DNA of 64,000 nucleotides from Pycnopodia helianthoides (Eukaryota > Echinodermata > Asteroidea > Forcipulatida > Asteriidae): the NCBI GenBank assembly GCA_032158295.1, contig CM063248.1, positions 12,848,657-12,912,656 of the forward strand, written 5' to 3'. A program made the translations under genes and the position numbers. Positions 23,534 to 36,700 of this stretch are shown here, piece after piece. Each line of letters starts with the position of its first letter. Position 1 is the stretch's first letter. The notes below the pieces were generated by a model. That model searched no databases. It worked only from the letters and a program-made list of their open reading frames with translations, and was not told where the DNA came from.

Positions 23534-26500
23534 CTACATACCATTCTCTTTAATCTCAGTGTCATTGGGCTGGACAACATCCCCAGGCATGGCATCCCCT
23601 GCACCATTACTGATGATAGGTGTAACATGGTTAGCATCGGGCTCCTTCAGGGCTTCTGGGTCTCCAGCCAGGGAAGCTTCTCCAGAGGCAATGGTCTCAA
23701 TGATCTCTGCTAAGACAGCTGATGCATCTTGCTCTTCTGCAACTTTCATTTCAACATTGACCTGAAATAATAAGACACATGCTTACAACTTGAATTGAGC
23801 AGGATAACTACTATACTCATTTCCACTTCATTTAAATATATACATGTAATGTTTGGTGAGCGGCAGATAAGTATTTTGTATTAATCTTAAAGTAATAATT
23901 ACATTGGGGATAAAAACTACATTATTTTGGTTTCACCGCTTTACGTATTTGTGACAAGCACTGTGTTCAAACCAAGTGCAAGGAGAGGGGGGAGGGGGAG
24001 GATCCAAAGGCAAATCGGACAGGATAATAAAAATAATACCAGAGTCTTATATAGCACATATATCTACTAATACGGCACACAATGCGCTTGAACAAAGAAA
24101 AACATTTTTAAGACCAGTTTTTGTGAATTCTAAGACTGATTTATGCAGCACCATATATGGGTTTACAAGGTGCTTGCTGCAGCACACTCAGCAGCCACTT
24201 CTCCTTGCGATAAGTGTAAACTAGATTCTTTTAATACGTGCATTACACAACACACGGGACCTACGGCTTTACTCCCCAACTGAAGGACAAAGCAATAATG
24301 GTTAGTCTTTCTTAACAACACAAGTGTCAAGACCAGGACTTGAACCCACACTCTGCTGATCAGAAACACCAGAGCTTCAGTCCAGTGCACTTGACCGCTC
24401 AGCCAAGACATGCTATTGAATCCACAACCACTCATTCTAGAGCAGATATAACTAGATCACTGAGCTCCCTCTTGGTGAGGAGAGAACAGTTGCTCCTGTT
24501 TGACAGTGTAACCACATATTTTATTGACATCAAAGGTTGGTTCCAGGAAATCTTGAGAGCTTGAATAAATGTATTCTTTCGAAGCCTATTAACCCTCTTA
24601 ATGTCTGACCATTCAATACCATTCACTGTGGTTTTGAATGATAGATAAACTATGCCAGCCTGCAATATGATACCATGAGGGAATGCATGTACACAGTACA
24701 CAGTTAGTTCTGTGCACAGTTGTGCCACCGTACACAACCTTGGCAGTCGAATGGTTTCAAATGGTTGGTCAACTCACTGGAAATTGTTGCCAAGAGTCAC
24801 TGACAGTAGGAGGGTTAAATTGTGTAGCACTGTTTTGACGAGCAAACTCACCTCGGCTAGACTTGTCATCTTTGGTGGTAGATCATCAATTGTCACCTCA
24901 TAGTTATTTTCCTCAATGTTACCATTGGGTAGGTTGGATTGGGTGGTGGGTGTTGCTTGTTGCTCTTCACCATCTTGCTGCAGAGAGACTGTATCAGTCT
25001 TAGGTGTGTCTCCTTCATCAGAGATAGGCTGGGTAGTGGACTCTGTAACCTGTTAAGTGCACAATTGCAATATTACATGAGGAAATAATCCACTAGTAGA
25101 ATGAATATCTTGGTACTGGGGATGATATTCATCCAACACAGCCAACACCCCAGTTTCTTGTGTTGTGCCTTCCACATCATGTTTCATTATTATAGACCTA
25201 GCACAGGATAGATAGTTCCCACTTGACATCACACAGTGTAAAGTCGGCCATGTTTAAGGGCTAATCGAACGCAAAACTATGCGTTATGTGTAAATACCGC
25301 ATGAGGCACGCAGGATTTTAAACAAGCTTTGTGCATGATTGGTCAGTGAACCACTTGGCTGTGTAGACAAGTTAGACCGCTTGAAGCAGCTCAAAGCCAA
25401 AACCCAACATGCCCGTAAAGATGGCGCTTGTTGGGAACTATTTGTTAATTATCAAAAAATGAAACTGATTAGTTTTCATCAGAAATCTAATTGATTATAG
25501 AGTTGATGCCAACACTAATCCTCCAGAGATTAATTTCTGTCTGAAATGCTGAAAAAGTCAAGGAAATAACATTTTGAGACCCAACTTATAAAAACACTGT
25601 ATTCAAATAGGCGGCTACAGCTATGACTACCACTGTTGCTAAGAGTGATGCTAAGGACATCCTATACTTCAATGCATGGTGACACGGTGATCCTGCTGTA
25701 GCCGTCAATTTGGACACAGCCCAAGGTAGATACGAATGTGCACAATATCTCTGACAAAACATATACAGTTTTTCATTGTTTTCTCTAAAACGTGACAACT
25801 AAAATTGATGATACTTAGTCTGTTTGTATGGTGCCTTTATTCTAAAAAACAACAACGTACTTTCCCTTTCGGAAACAATTTATTAGAAGTGTCTCAAAGA
25901 TGACTAACCTGGTCGTCTTCCTGGACTTGTGCAGCTGCAGCTCCTATGCTTGTAATAGTTTCATCCTCTCTTGCACTCATCTCATCATATTCATCATCAT
26001 CTTCACCACTACCAAGACTGAAAATGGCCAACAGTATTTGCAAATATTAAATATCCATTTGAGGTTTAAAAAACAAAACAATTTAATAACATATTGCAAT
26101 AAAAATAACAAACAAAAAGTCCCAACTCTTTGTCAATGTCCTAATGCATTGTTGTATTAATTATGCATTCATGGTATTTCCTAAAATCAAATAAATAAAT
26201 AGTCTATTTTAAACAATTGATCCCATGGGTGACTGGTAAGGCACTGTGGTCATTGGAACTTGACACATCCATTAGGTGTTACATGACAGGGGGGGACGGG
26301 ACTTTGGGAGCTAGGCTACAGCAGACACACTGTTCACATTGAACAGTGTGTACACATACTTATAAAGAACGATGGATTTATCCAGTAGTCACCTAGTGTG
26401 CCCATAGGTGAGCTCCCATTACACGAGATTGAAGGTTTTATACTTTTATGATTTTTTGAATGTTATGATTTCTTGAATGTTTAAGGTTACAAATATTAAG

Positions 26501-29500
26501 AAGAAAACAATTACTCACTAATTGACAGCATTTGTCTCACTCATCGATAGCTCAATCTTGACTTGGTCTTTAGCCAGTGCACTCTCGCTGTCACTGTAGC
26601 ACAAACAAGAAAACCTAGTTTGTCATCTTTGACATGGTAGAAACCTATAACAAACTACTATGTGCAACACTCTATTTTTCTAAAATGGAAAATATTTGGA
26701 GTTATGAAAAAGATAAGATGTACGTATTATTCTCAGAGTGCTTGAGGTGTATCCCAGCAGTGAAATGCAACAAATTTCTAACAACTAGGGGGCCTTAAAC
26801 AAATTCAGCTCCCAAAAATGTGTTTGTTATCAAAGGTAAGTCAGTGTCTACTAATCCTATGATTATGATTTTGTCAGTACAAATCTGTAAAAGACATGCA
26901 TCACTCTTTAAGAATGAGGTGCTGGTGTGTGTGGATAAACCCTAGAGCTGCACCAGACACTACCCAAGGTACTAGCACAGGGTTTAACCCCTTTTAGTCC
27001 ACACTAGCATGAACAAAGCACCCTCCATTCTTATTTAGTTTTCAGAAAGGAAGCGCTGCTATGAAAAACCTCTTCTTGTTCCCTGTTGACTTTTGATAAG
27101 GAAATCAATTCATAAATCAGCACACTAAGTTTTAACATCTCTATGGAATTGGGCATTTAAGATACTGGTGCAAGTCCATTCCTCATTGGGAATTGAATAA
27201 AGCCTCAATGTACAAGGTTTTCTAAACTCTGAATCACACTTACTCATCTTGCTCACTTGTCTCCATATTACGAGCCAAGTCATCATCCCGAGTCTGTTAA
27301 GAAAATATCCACATTGTAAGATTAATGATCAGCAACATCCACAAGACCAACACATTGCATAGATTAATGCATAGAAATGATGAAGGTTAGGAGACTACAT
27401 TCAGGCCTCAACCTTAACACTAGCTACAGGCAAATAAACACCACTTCTCAACTTGCCCTGTGGGCTACTAAAAATTGTGCAACCGTGAATGTGTGTTAAT
27501 CTATTTTTTGAGTGTGTGAATATTAATACATCAGAAAGATACATTTATGACTAAACATGTTTAAAATCTGGGCTACTAAAATGTTCTTGGAAAAAGTAAA
27601 ACAAACAGGTTACTAGCCCGGTGGGCTACTTTACAAAAAGCTTAGACAAAAGGCCTGACATAAGTGTATGGATGTACAGCACCAACTTCATCACACTCTA
27701 ATCTTCAAGAGAACCTACTCAATTGTGACAACAAGGATAATTTATTTGGTCAAAGATATAATTAAATGTATGTAACAGGTATCCTGATTGTAATAAATGT
27801 ATTTTCCAAAGTCAAAATAAAAATATTACAATGTTTCTACATATTAAAATGCTATCACATAGTTCAAAATGAAGTCATTTATTCAAAATATATGTAGATA
27901 TGTAGAAATGTGAATTACAAAAGCACAGCCTACCTTTCCAAGTTCTTCCTCTTCCCTGGAGGTTGCCATGTCCATGGCCGTCTCCAGAGCTACTTCATCA
28001 AACGAAGGCTTCTTGGTAGGCTGAGGGGCGACTGGTACTGGAATGACACTAGAGGGCTCTTCTGCATCACCTGATAAGCTGGAGTCATCCTCACTGTCGG
28101 AGCTGCTACCTATTAGTTGCAAAAACCAGAAATCACAACACTCATACTGATTATCTGACCATGTATTGTTCACATGCAATCACTGTTAATCACCAAGCAG
28201 CCTGATAAGTTACTTAATCCTTTAAAGATCATTCATTTCTGTATAATCACAATACGCCCAGACATTGCTAATCTTGTTGATTTTTTGCAGTCATTTTCAG
28301 GAAAAATGTCAGGATAATTATTAAGAAACAGAAATACATGTTTTGTTTTAACATGGGAAACATTGGAAAATGTAATTTCAGTCCGACACTTTTTTTCTTA
28401 GACCCACATGTTTGATGAAGTAGGTCAAATCTTGCAGGCTATTTACAGCCGCTATTGGTATGGTCTCAAAAGGGTTAACATTGTTAAACCATTGGAAAAA
28501 ATGAATAATTTGGTAAAATTAGGGTTTTATTTTGCTTGAACCAGTATTTCCCTTGGCTGAATGAGGTGGTAAAAAAATCAAAAGAATTATGATCCAAAAT
28601 TTACTCAGCCTCCAAACTGGCAATGCAGCACTCACACAAATGTACATTGACTCCATCCACACATACAAACTGTGAGTTCTTGATACATAGAGGTCAAGGA
28701 AAAGCTCATAAATGATACGAAATGAGCCATTTTTTTATTCATATATTTCCTTTATGGCAAATCTCCACAGTGAGGTGATAATATTGGCAGGAAATAAGCA
28801 AGGTGAACACTGAAAGTAGTGAGGTAGGTTGACCCACATTTGACTGGCCAGGGAGAACACCAGCTTGAACTATCTTGTATTCCTGATTTATTCTAAACCT
28901 ACCTTCATCCTCTGAAGCATCCTCTTCCTCAGCTCCTGTACCAGTTTCAGTTCCTGTCTCTGTCCCAGTTACTCCTTCCTCCTCTTCCTCCTCTTCTTCT
29001 TCTTCTTCTTCTTCTTCTTCTCCAAGCTCGACAGCTTCTTTCTTCAGTTTATTGCCGGCAGTATCAAGGTCCTGCATCAGGCGAAAGAAGGCCAGCTCAT
29101 TGAACAGGATCTCAGAGATGTCCACCAAGAGGTCCTCACCACACTCTCGCATTCTGAAAATAAACAGATTTGAAAGAAAAATGTTGGAGGATTTTTAAAC
29201 TGACCCTCTCCTTAAGTTTTAAGTATAAGACAGACACTAAAATTGTACAAACTGAATTTTAAAATGTTGACTGACTTTACAAAATAAATTATTAATGCGA
29301 TCAATTCCATCCAAATCATGCTAAATCAGATGGTATTTTTGAGGGTTTCAGGCAATTGCATATAAAGGGACAGTCCATCACTGGTTTTTGGAAGACATTA
29401 TTTCCATCTTCCAGTTTTTAATGAGCACCACCAATCTGTGAAAATTTCCTCAAATATGGTGGTCACATTAAGAAAACTACAAAAAGTAAGTTTTTTTCTA

Positions 29501-32500
29501 GGACCTTGTGCACATGTGCATACTTTGATTTCTGCAATAGTTTGGGAACATTTAAATAATATATTCTTCACTTCGATTGTCTTTCTGACAAAAGTAAATG
29601 TTTTTCTCTGTAGGATTGGTACAAGTATAAACTTTGAAATCAGTGAGCTTTCAGATTGACTTTCAGATTGACACTGATGAAGTACTTTCCTATAAATACC
29701 ACTCCTGTACTTTGGCTTATACCATTGAATACAAGTTTGCAAAACTCACTTCCTTCCAGAGAATTTGGCCAATGAGTCTTGCAGAATGGAGCCAAGCTGT
29801 CTGTTGAAGAAGCGCACAAACTCCCGGCTGTCATCACGTTGCTTTGAGAGTGTCAAGACCAGACGTCTGATATAAGATAGAAGCTGTGGGGAGCAGACAT
29901 CATCCATGTGTTCCTTAAGGTAAGGGATGACTTCCTGCATGATGCTCTTGATCTGGAGGTCCAGTTGACGAGTGTCTATTCTTGGGTACTGTACACATGA
30001 TTGGCAACAAATTTAGGAAATCATTTTTAATCTGTTGTATTTGTTACCTTACAGTATCAGAGCCAGGGCCCACTGTTCCCTAAAAGAACTGACAAGCAAT
30101 TTGACAATGCACTCTTTAAGGGTTGCTGGACACAGCCTACCTAATGGCCGGGGTGCTGCCCAGCCCTTGGTCATGCTCAACTGTTTTTTTACATAACCAT
30201 AGTCATCATTTACTACAACTGTTTTCAACACCTTACATTTGAAAGCTAAGAACTTCATTTAACTGTTACTCAACAATCCGAAATACATGGCTGGCTTCTT
30301 CCTAAGGTAAACAAACACACCCAACAGAATAGACCATTAGGTCTAGACTCAAAACTGTACACCATACAATCAGGGCCCAATTTCATTGAGCTGCTTAAGC
30401 ATAAAAAGTAGAAGCACAACAAAATTATGCTTACCAGAGTAAGGTAACCAGCCAAAATACGAATTCCACATGTACAATCTGTGACTGGTACCCTGCTTAT
30501 TTTTGCTTAGCAGAAGACTGTTTAGCAATATTTGCTAATGGAACGTCGTATTTATCATTCCAAAAAGCCGTTACAGCCGAGTACAATCAATAAAGAGTTA
30601 GAGCCAATCTGAAGATGATGACTTTGTCAAACTTTTGCTTAGTCAGAATTTAAAAAGTGTAAAACACCAACAGAGGGCTATTTTCCAAGTCAAATATTAG
30701 AATATGGAAAGAAAAAGCAATAACTTTGATGACAATTTATCTACAATAATCTTGAGACTTACTGGTAGGTCTGAGAAGGAGCTCTCACTACCCATGTCTT
30801 GAGCTGAGCTGTTACTGGTTACTTCACTGTTACTAACAGCAGCTTTGTCAACAGAGGCTGATGCATCAGATGAAATAGCTGCAGACGCCTCTGCTTCTGC
30901 CTTTAAACGCTCATACTCACGCATTCTCTGTTGGAAACAATTCCACATGATGATTTATTTTTGTCATTATGTTTCTAAAGATGTCTGTAATTATTGAGAT
31001 TGCACCCCCCCCCCAAAAAAAATGTAAACAAATAATAATAATGTGACGGTCATAGAAAGTGTACCCCCACCGTTAGTCTCAATCCATTTATTTATTATGT
31101 AACATTTCCTCAAACGGTATAAATTATTCAATTATTCAAGAGAAGCGCCCTCTTTCGACAAGTATGCGCTTCTGTCACCCTCATACTGAATTTCAATGAA
31201 GACCTAATCACACGTTCATGTCTTCGTCTCTTAGAGGTAGTAATCTTTTGGTTTATTTCCATTTGTTTTCTCCTCTAAAATCATCATCATGCTTGTCTTG
31301 AATTACCATTGATGCTATTTATTTAATTCAAGATTATTGAAATAGAGTTTGATTGTGAATAATCGGTTGCCAAGTAAAAATACATTCCGATTATTTAGTA
31401 AGGTCAAAGGACAAGTTCATTAGTTTACATGTTGAACAACCTTACTAGATTTTATTGACAAGCTATTTATTAGTATTTGTTATTTAGAACATATCTGATC
31501 AGGAACACCGGTGAAGTGTTATTTTGCTATTTACGATTTCCTTTTATTATTGTTTGTACATAAATAGTGTTCTTTGATAACTTGCTATAAGATAATTGAT
31601 ATACTGAATTTCAATAAAGACCTTATCAAACGTTTATGTCTTAATCTCTTACAGAAATAAAGGTCACTATATAAAGAGAACAAACTGCCGAGGCCTCTAT
31701 CCTGTTTTTAGACTCCAAGAATTAAAGAGGGTCACAATAATAACACAAAAATATCAATATTTAATCAATATCTTTGTCCTGATTACCTGTAGTGCTTTAT
31801 CAAGATGAATAACAGTATCACCCAGCTCATCGTTAGCAAACCCAAAGTCTTGACTGAAGGAGGGTGGTGTTGACATTGAACTTGCTGAGCCTACACTCTC
31901 TACATAGTCATACTCTTCAGCATCCAGTGAGCCCATAGACTGAAGCGCTTGCAGCATGGCCTCCTTGTTAGGGTTATTGCGGTATATCTGGGCCTGGTAG
32001 TACAAAGACAGTTAAGACATTTATTGTTGTATTCTTGTACTGGCAATAATGAACATTGTCATTAGGTAGCTCTTCACACATGTAGTTATAGCATTGTATG
32101 CTCAAATCTGCTGGGTAAGGGGCCATAAGCTATAACAACAGGCATGATATTTGATCCATGGAAAAAAGTGGGACATTTTTATGGTATAGGCTTTTACAAA
32201 TACCTTTCCGTTAAAAACATCCAAAAACCTTCAAAAGTTGAAAACAAAACAAAACACACATTTTGGCCTCAGCTCAGCTCATCTTGACTCTGCGTTGAAT
32301 TTCTGTGCATGTATCGAGCGCTAAGTAGCTCCTTGGGCAAGTTTTGAGCATGAGCGCTTAAGTTTCAAACTTGCAAAAGCCAAATATGTGACCTACCAAC
32401 TTAAATTGGGCCGTGAAATTTGCACGCTCAGTACAATCATCCGTTTTAAACTTAACAGACTGTGACCGTGTTTATATCGTTCATATCGCACGTTTAAACA

Positions 32501-33797
32501 TGGCCAAGATATCTCTTCTCGACCAAACAGAATAGATAAACTGTTCCAGGTATTTATGAATATACTTTTTCAGGCTATTTAACAACAACTTTTCAGATTC
32601 TTCCGAGGGCAAAACAAAATCAGTAATCAGATTAAAGTAGGAAGAACATCATGCATTGTATGAACAAGGACTTGAGACATATTCCAACCTTGATTTCTTC
32701 CTCTTCTGATGTAATGAGACTCTCACTTGGAGTATGCTCTGAAGCAGTGGTTGACATCTGCCATAAACGCTGCTCATGCCTTGAGGTCTGCTTCTATGTA
32801 TCAAAACAAAGATTGGTTTTACATGTTGGCTGTTCAGTGATTACACACACACACCTGGTGTTATTCCTATTTGTGTCAACCAACGCTCCAAGCAAAACAT
32901 CTTAATTTTGGATTGTAAATGTCATTTATACTGTGGACACTATTTTCACACATTAGAACTTTGGCAAACACTATTTGTACTAATGAACATCTACTTCTTA
33001 CAACATTAATAATCTTTTGACAGTAACAGTCTTAACTACTGTTTAGGTTTTGCTAAACCATCTTACATTCACAAAATGAAAAATTGGCTTACAAAGTGCT
33101 AGCCACATCCAGAGTCAAGCCTAGTCATTTGATTAGACCTTGAATAGTCATTTGATTGTCATACTTTATTAAATCAAAGAATGCATCAAAAATGTGTTCT
33201 GAATACAGGAGACTACTGCCATGATTCATACAAAGTCTCATTTCCTACATTATTATTGTTAATTTTATTGTCATTATTATTATATCTTTCTGGTAATAAA
33301 ACCAGGGGACCATCAAAAGTGTATGTGACCCATTGAAGATACCTAACCTGTGTAGAGAATAGAATGAAGAATGTCAGTTTTAGATGTGGGAGGAAGACCC
33401 CAAATAGGGAAATTAGGCAGGGACTGAAAACTTGATCCACATGCAAGGCTTCAATCCGGGATTCGAACCAGGGTCTACAGAGATGAAAGGCAGGGAAGAA
33501 ATCACTGAGCTAACCTGAACGCCCTGAATTATTTGCTTAATGCTTACATGATTGCCAGCAGCTGTTCCCTTGTGAGGATGTGCAGGGTCGTCAGTAAGGT
33601 ACTTAGATACAAGATCCTGTAGGGAATACAGCGCCCTCTGGCGGAGATAATCAGAGTTAAGCATCTGAAGCTCTCTGAATAGCTCGATGAGGAAGTGGGG
33701 TCTGGACTCGTTCTGCGAGATGAGGGTTGCTACTTCTGAGTAGATGGACTCACGGAGTGCCTCAAAGAGAGAGAATTCACTCCCAGCATCAGATTCC
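23534..33797 (-). CDS. PCM1: PCM1 C-terminal conserved domain exons
   Basis: Twelve exons give residues about 1521-2196, the best conserved part (PCM1_C family). Near-identical blocks to vertebrate PCM1: SEFSLFEALRESIYSEVATL, HFLIELFRELQMLNSDYLRQ, LGDTVIHLDKALQ, RMREYERLKAEAE, PRIDTRQLDLQIKSIMQEV, EFVRFFNRQLGSILQDSLAK, RECGEDLLVDISEILFNELA. After these comes a polyglutamate run encoded by CTT/CCT-type codons on the plus strand (28,978-29,022), then acidic low-complexity exons. The tail carries YEVTIDDLPPKM and EALKEPD, aligned with human FVKVEDLPLKL and ETLKEPE. The stop codon is TAG at 23,536-23,534. Confidence 0.95.
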
Positions 33798-36700
33798 CTG
33801 AAAGGATACAACAAGGGAGACATGTTGGCAACGACACAATACAAATGCTGAGTTTCAAACATTACTAAAGTTGTGCATCATCTGAGTACAGAATTTGTGA
33901 TTATCAACAACAAAAAAGGGACTAATTTTAATATGAAAGCTCTTTTACTATAAAGTAATAAATAAGTGGAAGTCAAGAAAAAAACACTTAAAGGTCCCAC
34001 AAGTCAGTTTCAAAACAGAAACAAGCCCACAAATCTCTGACAGGACATAAACTGTTTCCACTAAAACATAACCATCGAATTTGCTGACATTTTCACAGGT
34101 AGGCTGAAAACTAGAGGATGGGAATTAATTGATTCTTCCTAGAACCAGTGATGTACTTTCCCATTATCAATGAGAGTGAAATTGACTTACATTTCACTAG
34201 TGGACTTAATGGATCTGTCTGTATCCTGCATCTGCATCTGCATCTTCATCTCCCTCTCTACATCTCCAGGCATGCTGGACAATGACATGGTACTAGTCAC
34301 ACTAGCTACCTCTAGGAATGCTGTACCACTTAAGGAGCTACTTAGACCTGGCCTTGGACCTCGCCTCTTGCTGGTGCTAGGTCTGGCCTGGCTGTCTTTA
34401 GCTTTCGTTGATGAGCTTGGTAATGCATCTAACAAGGGCACAAAAAAATAGAATAAATAACTGGTCTTAGAAGTGTTCATGAATTTGTGGCATGCCGTGG
34501 CCTAGCTGTTAAGAGCACCGGACTCAAGGTCTGGTGTTTCTGATCAGCAGAGTGTGGGTTCGAGTCCCAGTCGTGGCACTTGTGTCCTTGAGCAAGATAC
34601 TTTACAATAATTGCTTTGTCCTTCAGATTGGACATAAAGCCATAGGTCCTGTGTACTAGGATTGGTAGTCCAAGTAAAAGAACCCAGAACACTTATTGTG
34701 GAAGAGTAGTGGTTTCTGGTTCACATAGCATGTACCCTCGTTTACAAGTTTCCTCAGGCTTGTGAGCTACAGTTATTAAGTTCACTTAAGAGGCATCCTT
34801 GGTTTCATTACCAGTTTATAAAATAATAGCAATAACATTGGTTCATTGGTTTAAATGTGCCATTTAAACTTCAAAATGTGCCATTTAAACTTCAACTGCT
34901 AACTGCAAATGCATAATAAACTTTAAAACCTGCTAGTTGCACACAATAGTTCAAAGACATATTCCACAAAAGTTTTCCTTGAAAAAAAACTTTATCTACT
35001 TAAATTTCAGAAGAAACTTTTAGTAAAAGCTATACACAAAAGAAATGTATGCAGCAACAAACTAAATAATTCTGAACGGTTTGCTCTAATATACTCACTT
35101 GACTTTTTGGTGTCTGCTTTGGTCCCTGAAGCACTGGCTTGTGCAGCCAACTTCCTTTGCTTTTCACTAAAACAAAACAGATCAACATAGCAAAGTCTTT
35201 ACTTTAACTAAAGCAAGCTCAAGATTTCTTACATCCATTTGGAAAACAGTCCTGTAACATTCTTAAGGTTGACAAAGCTGGATATGCGGGAGTAGTACAC
35301 CATGAAAAAACAGCTATTATTGAAGTAACCCCAAACAAAACTTGAATGTATGTTAATCAACTGTAAATACACGTACGATCTCTCTAGAAGGCTCTTGATG
35401 TCCAGAGGAGGTACATATAGCTTGGATGATTGACCGCTGTAACCAAGACCACTGGTCTGGCCTTCAGCATTCAGGTCTGCTGCCCTCTCTGCATAAGCAT
35501 AAGGTGCCTTATTGTAGTCACTAACTAGGTTGCCATCTCGGTCGTAGTCATACTGATCCACGCTACCCTGGGCTGTGTTTGGTGGCACATGGTAGTCTCT
35601 GTGTCTGGCATCTTGCTCCTGTCGATGGCGTGCATAGGCGTCATAGTCTCTCTGTCTACGGCGGGATGCTTCAGACATTTGACTGTAAGGGGAGGTGTAG
35701 TCCAAAAGACTAGGCTGGGGAAATCCTGCAATAGAAACCAGTGTTCATGTTTGAATGTTTATGAATGTATAAGCACAGGAATGTCGCATGAAAGATTCAT
35801 CTATATTGGCAACAAGATACTTAGTGTTGTTAGATCAGCTATTTCAGTTCATTCGCTTATATTACACAATGTGAATATTCAAATTCTAAAGCCACCAATA
35901 TTACAACTTGGATGAGGTTCTGTTTTTTTCCAAAATTGAGGAATAAATCATTTTTTGACACAGGGTTAATTAAGTCCAACCTGGAATAAATTATTTGTAC
36001 TGAACATAAAAAACAGACAAGATTATACTAAGCATTCTTTTTTTTAACTACAGAGCGAGCTAGGAAAACATATAAGATACAGCATTATATATGACAGGGC
36101 ACATATTAACTAAAATAATGAATCAGCAAACGGAAACACTTTTCGACCAGCCGGTTTACATAAACAGCTTATTATTTCAATGACATCATTCCTTTACAAT
36201 TTACCAAACAAAGTTACCATCATAAATATAATATCAGTAAAGATACAAATAAATACCAAATAGACTTATATCATATATATCAAAAAAATTAACACAACAT
36301 GGTTTCAATACAATTAACCAAGCATATTCAAAGCTAGCAACATATTCAAAGCATTATTCTCCATTAGGTAGTTATCCATAGGTCGCCGCAAAGCAATGCT
36401 CAAGAAATGGGGCTATCTGAACGACCAGGATGTGATCTGCACATGCAGTTCTGTACCACAAACCAAAGATCACCTACTCAGATGTCCCCTACTGAAGCTA
36501 GCAACAAAAGTGTCAAAGACTTTGTTCAGTTCTGGCTGAAACACAACATCTACCGTGTGTGGACACGATAAGAAAAAGAAGTTATCCACAAAGCAAATTT
36601 TTGGGCCATGACATAAAATCAATGTTCAAAATGAGAAACACAATCCAGCAACCTGCAACAAGAAACAGACTTACCATTTGCTCCTTGTTGATGGGGGTTT

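Noticed and set aside
34491..34580. Functional tRNA-Leu gene
   Set aside because: Stems are mismatched, the head is fused to a shared 3' body, and related copies exist; it is a SINE.
34477..34692. 71-codon minus-strand frame related to frames near 24,163-24,435
   Set aside because: The shared peptide (SNPHSADQKHQ) is just translation of the SINE.
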